Shown: positions 1 to 6,444 of the stretch, piece by piece | Position numbering within the stretch: the stretch's first letter is position 1 | How the letters are laid out: every line of letters starts with the position of its first letter | Assembly (NCBI GenBank): GCA_017302755.1 | Contig: JAFLCR010000053.1 | Coordinates: forward strand, 1-12,050 | DNA length: 12,050 nt | DNA from: Alphaproteobacteria bacterium | GTDB lineage: Bacteria > Pseudomonadota > Alphaproteobacteria > Rickettsiales > JAFLCR01 | Reading direction: 5' to 3' | The notes under the pieces: generated by a model | The model's input: the letters and a program-made list of their open reading frames with translations, nothing else | What the model was told of the DNA's origin: nothing | Databases searched by the model: none | Translations under genes and position numbers: made by a program

Positions 1-59
1 CGTAGCATCGCCACGTCGACCTGCGGCGGCAGCGGGACGTGGTCGCCGAGCGCGAGCGC

Positions 60-896
60 ATGACCGAACGCGCGGCTTCGGCCCCGCCGCTGCAACTGCC
101 GGTGATCGACCTCGCCAAGTGCCTGGGTTGCGGCACGTGCGTGCGCGAGTGCCCCGAGAACGGCGTGCTCGGCCTCGTGCACGGCCAGGCGGCGGTGGTC
201 AACGCCGCGGCGTGCGTCGGCCATGCGCGGTGCGTCAGCGAGTGCCCGGTCGGTGCCGTGACGCTGTCGCGCGGCGATCTGGCGGCACGCCGCGACGTGC
301 CCGTGCTCGACGAAGCGTTCCAAAGCCAGCAGCATGAGAAGGAAACCGAAGTCCGTATCAAGCGCCGTGGCGCAATTTCCAAGGTGACCTACCCTTACAA
401 CCCGCTCGACGCGATCGGGTGGCATGGCGATAATCTCCCGGTGAAACTCAATTGGCGCGATATCCGCCCGCTGATGAGCCACCGCTACCACTTGCCTCCC
501 AGTGCGCATACGACGTTCCTGGCGAGCCGCTTCGTGGTCTGCACCTTCGTGCCCCGCCCGGCGGAGATGGACCCGGATGCGCTGAAACTGCCTTTCTACC
601 ACTCCAACAATGATTACGACGAAATCATCTTCTACCACAAAGGTCAGTTCTTCAGCCGTGACAATATCCACCCCGGCATGGTGACGCTGCATCCGTGCGG
701 GTTTTCGCACGGGCCTCATCCCAAGGCGTTCAAGCTGGTGAAGGAAGCCGACAAAACCCGCAAGATGGACGACCCGCCGAAGATACTCGATGAAGTCGCG
801 GTGATGATAGATACGCGCGACGCCGTGGATATTGCGCCCGCCGCCACAAAAGTGGAATGGGAAGGTTACGTTGATAGTTGGAAGGAAAAGAAGTGA
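60..896 (+). CDS. Chimeric ORF: two-cluster ferredoxin head joined to C-terminal half of homogentisate 1,2-dioxygenase
   Basis: Residues below are numbered from an upstream in-frame GTG at 39; ATG 60 is preferred. The first ~96 residues form a 4Fe-4S module: C28-x2-C31-x2-C34-x3-CP, then C59-x2-H62-x2-C65-x3-CP. That pattern, followed by DVPVLDEAF, resembles the ferredoxin segment of FAD/NAD(P)-binding oxidoreductases. From about residue 99 the protein is clearly the C-terminal part of bacterial homogentisate dioxygenase: TYPYNPLDAIGW, RYHLPPSAHTTF, then H188, D194/E195 and SHGPHP (H224) at positions expected for the iron ligands. HmgA cleaves the homogentisate ring in tyrosine breakdown. The N-terminal half of HmgA is missing, so this product should not work as a normal dioxygenase. 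GC drops from about 75% (1-300) to about 59% (361-660). The stop overlaps the next gene (GTGA), so the HmgA part belongs to this operon. The fusion itself is probably an assembly artefact. Confidence 0.75.
   Translation: MTERAASAPPLQLPVIDLAKCLGCGTCVRECPENGVLGLVHGQAAVVNAAACVGHARCVSECPVGAVTLSRGDLAARRDVPVLDEAFQSQQHEKETEVRIKRRGAISKVTYPYNPLDAIGWHGDNLPVKLNWRDIRPLMSHRYHLPPSAHTTFLASRFVVCTFVPRPAEMDPDALKLPFYHSNNDYDEIIFYHKGQFFSRDNIHPGMVTLHPCGFSHGPHPKAFKLVKEADKTRKMDDPPKILDEVAVMIDTRDAVDIAPAATKVEWEGYVDSWKEKK
318..335. other. Junction between GC-rich ferredoxin segment and hmgA segment
   Basis: Left of here the protein follows the ferredoxin/oxidoreductase family to its EAF motif. Right of here it follows homogentisate dioxygenase (HEKETEV-x-IKRRG onward). 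Base composition and codon third positions change at the same place. The frame happens to be kept. No transposase, target-site duplication or long repeat is visible at the join. The exact base cannot be fixed by eye because the QSQQ residues could belong to either side. Confidence 0.6.
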
Positions 897-1903
897 AACT
901 CGCCACGCTGAAAGAAGGCGGCCGTGACGGAACGCTGATTCTCGTCAATGCCGATCTTACCCGTGCCGTGAAAGCGAAAGACATCGCGCCCACGCTGCAA
1001 TACGTCCTCGATCGCTGGGAGGAAATCGGCCCCAAGCTGCAAACCCTGTACAAGATGCTCGACCAGGGCGAGATGATTGACGCGTTTCCCTTCGATGAAG
1101 CGAATGTGCATTCACCCTTGCCTCGCGCCTATCAGTGGATTGACGGTTCGGCCTACGTGAACCATGTCGAGCTGGTGCGAAAGGCGCGTGGTGCGGAAAT
1201 GCCGCCGAGCTTCTGGACCGACCCGCTGATGTATCAGGGATGCTCCGACAGCTTCCTCGCGCCGCATGAGTCCATCCGCCTTGCGGATGAATCCTGGGGC
1301 ATCGACTTCGAATCCGAGATCGCGGTGATCACCGACGATGTGCCGATGGGCGTTTCGCCCGAACAGGCAAAAAAGCATATCAAGCTCATCCTGCTGGTGA
1401 ACGACGTTTCCCTGCGCAACCTCATTCCCGCCGAACTGGCCAAGGGGTTTGGATTTTTCCAGAGCAAGCCGGCGAGCAGTTTTTCACCTGTCGCCGTCAC
1501 GCCCGCCGAGCTTGGCCAGGCATGGGATGGTGGCAAAATCCACCTGCCGCTGGTTACCAGCCTGAATGGCCAGCGCTTTGGCAGCCCCAATGCAGGGGTG
1601 GACATGACCTTCGATTTTCCCACCCTCATTGCCCACGCCGCGAAAACGCGCCGCCTCGCTGCGGGTACGATTATAGGCTCCGGCACGGTGTCGAACGTCG
1701 ACCGTTCCACCGGTTCCTCGTGTTTGGCAGAAAAGCGCATGATTGAAACCATCGAAAAAGGAAAGCCGGAAACCTCGTTCCTGAAATTCGGCGACCGCGT
1801 GCGCATTGAGATGCTTGATGCTAAGGGGCGTTCTATTTTTGGTGCCATTGATCAAAAAGTGGAGAAGTACGAATCCCTTGGAAAGTCCAAAGACGCGGCA
1901 TGA
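893..1903 (+). CDS. fahA: Fumarylacetoacetate hydrolase family protein (FAH, last step of tyrosine degradation)
   Basis: FAH enzymes split fumarylacetoacetate into fumarate and acetoacetate in the cytosol, using a divalent metal. The start is taken as GTG 893, which overlaps the previous stop (GTGA) and has an AAGGA ribosome site at 882-886; it gives 336 aa beginning MKLATLKEGGRDGTL, as usual in this bacterial subfamily. A TTG at 878 would add five residues and is less likely. Family residues are visible: D138-F-E140-S-E142 and D171 match the E-x-E...D metal ligands, K192 lies in QSKPASSFSPV, and GSGTVSN (263-269) and the C-terminal FLKFGDRVRIEML block are present. It lies between hmgA and maiA, which supports a homogentisate-pathway role over the many other FAH-fold activities. 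No damage is seen. Confidence 0.9.
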   Translation: MKLATLKEGGRDGTLILVNADLTRAVKAKDIAPTLQYVLDRWEEIGPKLQTLYKMLDQGEMIDAFPFDEANVHSPLPRAYQWIDGSAYVNHVELVRKARGAEMPPSFWTDPLMYQGCSDSFLAPHESIRLADESWGIDFESEIAVITDDVPMGVSPEQAKKHIKLILLVNDVSLRNLIPAELAKGFGFFQSKPASSFSPVAVTPAELGQAWDGGKIHLPLVTSLNGQRFGSPNAGVDMTFDFPTLIAHAAKTRRLAAGTIIGSGTVSNVDRSTGSSCLAEKRMIETIEKGKPETSFLKFGDRVRIEMLDAKGRSIFGAIDQKVEKYESLGKSKDAA

Positions 1904-2547
1904 AGCTCTACAGCTATTACCGCTCCTCCGCCTCCTACCGCCTGCGCATCGCGCTGGCGCTGAAGGGGCTTCCTTATGACACCGAGCCGATCAATCTCCT
2001 GAAGCGCGAGGAGCACGAAGCGACCTATCGCGCCATCAATCCGCAGATGCTGGTGCCAAGCCTCGCGCTGGACGACGGCACGGTGCTCACCCAGTCGCTG
2101 TCGATCATGGAATATCTGGAAGAAGTCTATCCCAACCCGCCGTTGCTTCCTGCGGATTCGCTCGGCCGAGCACGTGTGCGTGCATTGGCTCTGGCGGTGG
2201 CCTGCGAGATTCACCCGCTCAACGTGCCCCGCGTCCTGAATCACCTTGTGGCAGAATTTTCCTGCACAGATGAAGCCAAAAATCGCTGGATGGCCCGTTG
2301 GATTTCAGAAGGATTCGCAGCCATCGAAACGCTTCTGGCCCACCCTGCAACGGGAGCATTCTGCCACGGAAATATGCCGACATTGGCCGATTGCCTTCTG
2401 ATTCCCCAGGTATTCAATGCGTTGCGCTTTCAGGTCGCGATGGATCCTTACCCCGCGATCCGCAGAATTTACGATCATGCCCTGGCACATCCCGCTTTCC
2501 TGGCCGCGAGCCCAGAGAATCAGCCAGACACACCAGGAAAATCCTAA
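1900..2547 (+). CDS. maiA: Maleylacetoacetate isomerase (zeta-class glutathione S-transferase)
   Basis: This 215-aa protein isomerises maleylacetoacetate to fumarylacetoacetate with glutathione as cofactor, supplying the substrate of the upstream FAH. The N-terminal thioredoxin-like domain (about 1-80) has the zeta signature SSASYRLRIAL at 9-19, NPQMLVPSL with the expected cis-proline P53, and the glutathione-contacting Q65-S66. The helical C-terminal domain has the HPLNVPRVL and ADCLLIPQVFNA segments typical of the family. The cysteine found in the SSCSWR motif of animal enzymes is alanine here, a common variant in bacterial MaiA. The ATG overlaps the FAH stop (ATGA), so translation is probably coupled. 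It is the last gene of the catabolic operon; no strong terminator is visible after it. Confidence 0.92.
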   Translation: MKLYSYYRSSASYRLRIALALKGLPYDTEPINLLKREEHEATYRAINPQMLVPSLALDDGTVLTQSLSIMEYLEEVYPNPPLLPADSLGRARVRALALAVACEIHPLNVPRVLNHLVAEFSCTDEAKNRWMARWISEGFAAIETLLAHPATGAFCHGNMPTLADCLLIPQVFNALRFQVAMDPYPAIRRIYDHALAHPAFLAASPENQPDTPGKS

Positions 2548-2567
2548 TCTTTAGAATTTCCGCTTGC

Positions 2568-2601
2568 GTCTTTGACAAAGACTTACCATAAATTGTATGA
2601 C
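2568..2601 (+). promoter_or_regulatory. Candidate ctrA promoter with 15-bp dyad over the -35 element
   Basis: A consensus TTGACA lies at 2572-2577 and TATGAC (4 of 6 matches to TATAAT) at 2596-2601, with an 18-base spacer. The -35 sits inside a perfect dyad, GTCTTTG-A-CAAAGAC (2568-2582), which looks like an operator for a dimeric regulator. The region is AT-rich compared with the flanking genes. The transcription start is inferred from sequence only. Confidence 0.4.
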
Positions 2602-2632
2602 TTATTGACGGATACCACCTTATTTAGGAAGG

Positions 2633-2637
2633 GAATC
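2633..2637. promoter_or_regulatory. GANTC (CcrM-type methylation) site in ctrA leader
   Basis: GAATC lies between the candidate promoter and the ctrA start. In Caulobacter a GANTC site in a ctrA promoter makes expression depend on CcrM methylation and GcrA. The motif arises by chance about every 256 bases, so position is the only argument for function. Confidence 0.35.
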
Positions 2638-2691
2638 TGGCAATTTAATGATAATTCTTGTAATCGTTAACGAAGTGCGCTAGATTAAGAA

Positions 2692-2707
2692 TTAAGCAAA
2701 CGTTAAC
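2692..2707 (+). promoter_or_regulatory. CtrA box (TTAA-N7-TTAAC)
   Basis: TTAA (2692-2695), seven bases, then TTAAC (2703-2707) is a perfect match to the full CtrA binding consensus. It ends 15 bases before the ctrA ATG, next to the ribosome site GGGGAG (2711-2716). Further TTAA half-sites lie at 2667 and 2685. The position suggests direct autoregulation. It is too close to the start codon to act as an ordinary -35-overlapping activator site for this gene, so repression of an upstream promoter is more likely. Confidence 0.7.
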
Positions 2708-2722
2708 CAAGGGGAGCGGAAC

Positions 2723-3442
2723 ATGCGCGTATTACTGGTGGAAGACGATCCGTCGACGGCAAAAGCCATCCAGCTGTCACTGGCTTCGGAAAGCATCATT
2801 TGCGACACCACCGAGCTGGGCGAAGAAGGCCTCGAGATCGGCAAGCTTTACGATTATGACATCATCATTCTCGACCTGATGCTGCCGGACATCGATGGTT
2901 ATGAAGTGCTGCGCCGTTTCCGCGCCGCGAAGGTCAAGACGCCGATTCTCATTCTCTCCGGCCTTTCCGGCCCCGATCAGAAGATCAAAGGTCTTGGCTT
3001 TGGCGCTGACGACTACCTCACCAAGCCCTTCAACAAGGGCGAGCTGGTGGCGCGCATCCAGGCGATTGTCCGCCGCTCGAAGGGCCATTCCGAATCGATC
3101 ATCCGCACCGGCAAGCTGTCTGTGAACCTAGACACGCGCTCGGTGGAAGTCGATGCCAAACCTTTGCACCTGACCAGCAAGGAATATGGCATTCTCGAAC
3201 TGCTCAGCCTCCGCAAGGGCACGACGCTCACCAAGGAGATGTTCCTCAACCATCTCTACGGCGGCATCGACGAGCCCGAATTGAAAATCATCGACGTCTT
3301 CGTCTGCAAGCTGCGTAAGAAGCTCTCGCAGGCGGCGGGCGGCGACAACTACATCGAAACCGTCTGGGGTCGCGGCTACGTGCTGAAGGATCCCGCCGCC
3401 GGCCCGATTTCGGCGGAAGAAAAGGAAATCGCGGAAGCATAA
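2723..3442 (+). CDS. ctrA: Cell-cycle response regulator CtrA (OmpR/PhoB type)
   Basis: CtrA is the essential or motility-linked DNA-binding response regulator of Alphaproteobacteria, phosphorylated through CckA and ChpT. The 239-aa protein has a receiver domain (1-about 117: acidic pair around E7-D9, phospho-acceptor D51, S79, K101) and a winged-helix output domain (about 125-223). The block LLSLRKGTTLTKEMFLNHLYG followed by G-x-DEPELKIIDVF-x-CKLRKKL, and ETVWGRGYVL near the end, are diagnostic for CtrA as opposed to other PhoB-like regulators. GGGGAG at 2711-2716 supports the ATG at 2723. A CtrA box and a GANTC site in the leader suggest autoregulation and methylation control. The C-terminus ends AEA rather than the AA known to matter for ClpXP degradation in Caulobacter. 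chpT lies at the far end of the neighbouring che operon. Confidence 0.95.
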   Translation: MRVLLVEDDPSTAKAIQLSLASESIICDTTELGEEGLEIGKLYDYDIIILDLMLPDIDGYEVLRRFRAAKVKTPILILSGLSGPDQKIKGLGFGADDYLTKPFNKGELVARIQAIVRRSKGHSESIIRTGKLSVNLDTRSVEVDAKPLHLTSKEYGILELLSLRKGTTLTKEMFLNHLYGGIDEPELKIIDVFVCKLRKKLSQAAGGDNYIETVWGRGYVLKDPAAGPISAEEKEIAEA

Positions 3443-3465
3443 ACCGAATTTTGTGAGCACCTTTG

Positions 3466-3496
3466 AAAAAAGCCGCCCTTGGGCGGCTTTTTTTTT
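3466..3496. terminator. Bidirectional intrinsic terminator between ctrA and cheR
   Basis: The stem AGCCGCC (3471-3477), loop CTTG and GGCGGCT (3482-3488) form a perfect GC-rich hairpin. An A-run precedes it (3466-3471) and a T-run follows it (3488-3496). It therefore works for ctrA on the plus strand and for the convergent che operon on the minus strand. The T-run overlaps the cheR stop codon (3495-3497). Confidence 0.9.
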
Positions 3497-4304
3497 ATGC
3501 CGGTTGGAAAATGCCGCGTTCGCCGTCCACCGGCTTCAGCTTATCGGTGAGCCCAAGAATGGTTTCCGCGCTGCCAAGAAAGAGGAAACCCTTGGGCTGC
3601 AGCGATCTGGTCAGTCTTTCAAGTACTTTGGTTTTGGTCGGGGCATCGAAATAGATGAGCACGTTGCGGCAGAAGATAATGTCGAAGCGTCCGAGATTAT
3701 TGAAATCCTCAAGCAGGTTCAGATACTGGAAACGCACCCGCGCACGCACGGAGCTGTTGAGCCGCCAGCTTTCGCCGGACTGGGTAAAATATTTGACGAG
3801 CATCTGAATCGGCAGCCCGCGCTGCACTTCGAACTGCGTGTATTCGCCTTTCTCTGCCTTCTCCAGCACCTTCCGCGAAATATCCGTGGCGATGATCTCA
3901 TAATCCCACCCGATCATCTTTCCTGCTTCTTCCATCAGCGACATTGCAAGCGAGTACGGTTCCTGGCCGGTGGAGCAGGCGGAACTCCAGATGCGCACGC
4001 TGCGTTTATCCTTGGCGTCTTCGATCAGGCGCGGCAGCACGGTGCGCCGGAATTGCTCAAAGGGCTTGATGTCGCGGAAGAAGGAAGATTCATTGGTGGT
4101 CATCGCCTCCGTGATTTCCACCAGCATGGCTTCGTTGGGTTGCTTGCGGATCGCCTGGATCAGCAGTTCCAGGGTGTCGAAGCCGAATTGCCGCGCGACG
4201 GGCAGCAAGCGGGTTTCGAGTAGATATACCTTCTCTCGCGTAAGCGTCAGGCCCGAGCGCTTTTTCAGAATATCGGCGATGAGGTCGAAATCGTCGTCTC
4301 TCAT
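3495..4304 (-). CDS. cheR: Chemotaxis protein methyltransferase CheR
   Basis: CheR methylates glutamates on chemoreceptors with S-adenosylmethionine, setting adaptation together with CheB. The 269-aa protein has the N-terminal helical CheR domain (about 1-75, ending TTNESSFFRD) and a Rossmann-like methyltransferase domain. Visible motifs are SACSTGQEPYSLAM (108-121, SAM binding), ATDIS (139-143) and FCRNVLIYFD (211-220). There is no added TPR domain or NWETF-binding extension. It is the last gene of the operon; its ATG overlaps the cheB stop (ATGA), and it ends inside the terminator shared with ctrA. Confidence 0.96.
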   Translation of the reverse strand: MRDDDFDLIADILKKRSGLTLTREKVYLLETRLLPVARQFGFDTLELLIQAIRKQPNEAMLVEITEAMTTNESSFFRDIKPFEQFRRTVLPRLIEDAKDKRSVRIWSSACSTGQEPYSLAMSLMEEAGKMIGWDYEIIATDISRKVLEKAEKGEYTQFEVQRGLPIQMLVKYFTQSGESWRLNSSVRARVRFQYLNLLEDFNNLGRFDIIFCRNVLIYFDAPTKTKVLERLTRSLQPKGFLFLGSAETILGLTDKLKPVDGERGIFQPA

Positions 4305-5422
4305 GATTCGCCGAACGCCTTAAGAATATAGGGTGCGATTTCAGGCAACGGCAGCACGGCGCTTGCGAGCTTCTGCTCGGCGATGGCGCGCGGCATGCCC
4401 CAGACCACGGAGGTGGCCTCATCCTGCGCGATCACTGTGCCGCCGGCGCTGGTGATGTTCTTGGCGCCAAGCATGCCGTCTTGTCCCATGCCGGTGAGGA
4501 TGGCGACCAGCATGTGTTTGCCGTACACTGTCGACAGGCTGCGCAGCATGGGGTCCACGGCCGGGCGGCAGAAATTCTCCGGCGCGTCCTTGCTCAGGCG
4601 TACGATGCCTCCGCTCGCATGCTCCTGCACCAGCATATGGTAGTCGCCGGGCGCGACATAAACATGGCCTGGCTGGACGGTTTCGCCGTCCTTGGCTTCC
4701 GCGCAAGGCCGCCCGCTGGCATTCTGAAGATGCTCGGCAAGAATGGCAGTGAAGGTGGGAGGCATGTGCTGCGTCAGGAAAATTGGGACGTTCTTCAGCT
4801 TGCCCTTGATGCCGGAGAAAAGCGTAAACAGCGCCTGCGGTCCTCCGGTAGAAGAGCCGATGGCAAGCACGCGCGGCGTGCAGGAGGGCAAGCGCATGCC
4901 AGACGGAGTGATAATGCCTGTTGTCTTGATAGGAGGCTGTTTGCGTTCCGTATCAGCCGGGCGGGGCCTTGGCTCAACCGTGCCGCCGGATTTCTGGCGC
5001 GAAGTAGCGGCCAGCGCTTTGACCTTCTCCAGCAATTCTCGGTGGAATCCTTGGAGTGCATCTTTCCCTTCGGTGCTCGACGGCTTGGGCAGGTAGTCAG
5101 ACGCACCGAGTTCCAGCGCTTTCAAGCTGATTTCCGCATTCCTCCGGCTAAGCGATGACGCAATGATGACCTTCGAATGTGGTGATTTCTTGAGAAGAAG
5201 CGGCAATGCCGTCATGCCATCCATCACCGGCATCTCGATGTCGAGAATAATGACGTCCGGGTTGTATTTGTCGACGATACTGAGCGCCATCGCTCCCGAC
5301 GCGGCGGAAGCGACAACCTCTATCATGGGGTCGGAGGTGAGGAAGCGCGTCATCAATCCGCGCACGACGGCAGAGTCGTCAACGATGAGGACGGAGTAGG
5401 GAGTATCGTGGTGGGATGGCAT
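4301..5422 (-). CDS. cheB: Chemotaxis response regulator protein-glutamate methylesterase CheB
   Basis: CheB removes methyl groups from chemoreceptors and deamidates receptor glutamines when phosphorylated by CheA. The 373-aa protein has an N-terminal receiver (about 8-125: D15-D16 pair, acceptor D61, K113), a proline- and charge-rich linker (about 140-180), and the C-terminal methylesterase. The catalytic triad is visible as S191 (IGSSTGGPQ), H219 (LTQHMP) and D315 (LTGMGQDG). ATG 5422 is chosen because it puts the receiver near the N-terminus as in the family. A TTG at 5452 would add ten residues. Neither start has a good Shine-Dalgarno sequence. It is separated from cheY by 154 bases, the largest gap within cheA-cheR, so it may have its own promoter. 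Confidence 0.96.
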   Translation of the reverse strand: MPSHHDTPYSVLIVDDSAVVRGLMTRFLTSDPMIEVVASAASGAMALSIVDKYNPDVIILDIEMPVMDGMTALPLLLKKSPHSKVIIASSLSRRNAEISLKALELGASDYLPKPSSTEGKDALQGFHRELLEKVKALAATSRQKSGGTVEPRPRPADTERKQPPIKTTGIITPSGMRLPSCTPRVLAIGSSTGGPQALFTLFSGIKGKLKNVPIFLTQHMPPTFTAILAEHLQNASGRPCAEAKDGETVQPGHVYVAPGDYHMLVQEHASGGIVRLSKDAPENFCRPAVDPMLRSLSTVYGKHMLVAILTGMGQDGMLGAKNITSAGGTVIAQDEATSVVWGMPRAIAEQKLASAVLPLPEIAPYILKAFGES

Positions 5423-5576
5423 GAGTAAGAAAGCGAAAGGTTGACCGCCCAATTCTAAGTGGCAACAATGTAAAAATGCCTAAAAATGAGAGGTATAGCG
5501 CGACAGTTGGCGCAAAAAATAACGCAATAAATTCAGTTTATTACAAATGCGCGCCGACCGCATTATGAACAAGAGT
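5423..5576 (-). promoter_or_regulatory. cheY-cheB spacer with tandem direct repeat and AT hairpin
   Basis: This 154-base gap is AT-rich and codes for nothing recognisable. It holds TAAAAATG twice (5471-5478 and 5481-5488), exactly ten bases apart, about one helical turn, 49-66 bases upstream of the cheB start. It also holds a perfect 6-bp AT hairpin, AATAAA-TTCAG-TTTATT (5526-5542). Together these could be an operator and a weak processing or pausing site. No convincing -35/-10 pair was found. Confidence 0.3.
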
Positions 5577-5948
<372 letters not shown>

Positions 5949-5970
5949 CTCGTTACTGCATCACTTCCGT

Positions 5971-6444
5971 TTAACCCACGCGCAGCAGTTTGCTGACGTC
6001 CAGCGCCACCAGAAGATCGCTTTTCAGGCGGTAAATCCCCGCGGAGACTTCCTGCCAGTTCTGCGAAAGATTGGCGGGGTTTTTCTCGAATTTTTCCAGT
6101 GGCAGGGCAAGCACTTCGCCGACGCTGTCCACGAGCAGGCTGTACAGTTCGCCCTTATATTCCACCACTACGCTCATCACTTTGGCTTTCGGGTCGCGCG
6201 GGGAAAGACGCAGGCGCGCACGCACGTCGATGGCGGTGACGATGCGCCCGCGCAGATTGAGAGAGCCTGCGATCTCCTTCGGGGCAAGAGGGATGGGGGT
6301 AATTTTCTGGTGTTTGAACACATCCTGCACGGTCAGCACGGAGATGCCGAGGAGCTGGCCGTCCACGGTCATGGTGACGAATTCCTTGAGCTGGCTGCCC
6401 TGCTGGGCGGGAAGATTTTGAATGTTGGCGACCAAGGCGTTCAT
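5971..6444 (-). CDS. cheW: Chemotaxis coupling protein CheW
   Basis: CheW links the CheA kinase to chemoreceptors in the signalling array. The 157-aa protein is one CheW-like domain: FVTMTVDGQLLGI, then GSLNLRGRIVTAIDVRARL (60-78, the receptor- and kinase-binding hallmark), and YSLLVDSVGEVLAL. The first ~20 residues (NIQNLPAQQGSQL) are a short variable tail. The ATG overlaps the cheA stop (ATGA), so the two are probably translated together at matched levels. Confidence 0.95.
   Translation of the reverse strand: MNALVANIQNLPAQQGSQLKEFVTMTVDGQLLGISVLTVQDVFKHQKITPIPLAPKEIAGSLNLRGRIVTAIDVRARLRLSPRDPKAKVMSVVVEYKGELYSLLVDSVGEVLALPLEKFEKNPANLSQNWQEVSAGIYRLKSDLLVALDVSKLLRVG

Noticed and set aside
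1..63. Possible end of an upstream plus-strand gene stopping at TGA 61-63, overlapping ATG 60 as ATGA.
   Set aside because: Only twenty codons, with no recognisable protein motif; in DNA of about 75% GC an open frame this short means little.
119..337. Plus-strand open frame of 72 codons inside the ferredoxin segment.
   Set aside because: Arg/Pro/Gly-rich translation typical of an alternate frame in GC-rich coding DNA; it overlaps a clear Fe-S protein.
2667..2688. TTAA-N14-TTAA pair upstream of ctrA, and a similar 18-base spacing at 10303-10324.
   Set aside because: CtrA needs seven bases between half-sites; N14 pairs in AT-rich DNA are expected by chance.
3453..4223. Long plus-strand open frame of 256 codons opposite cheR.
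   Set aside because: cheR on the minus strand has every family motif; the opposite frame has no recognisable domain and starts in the terminator region.
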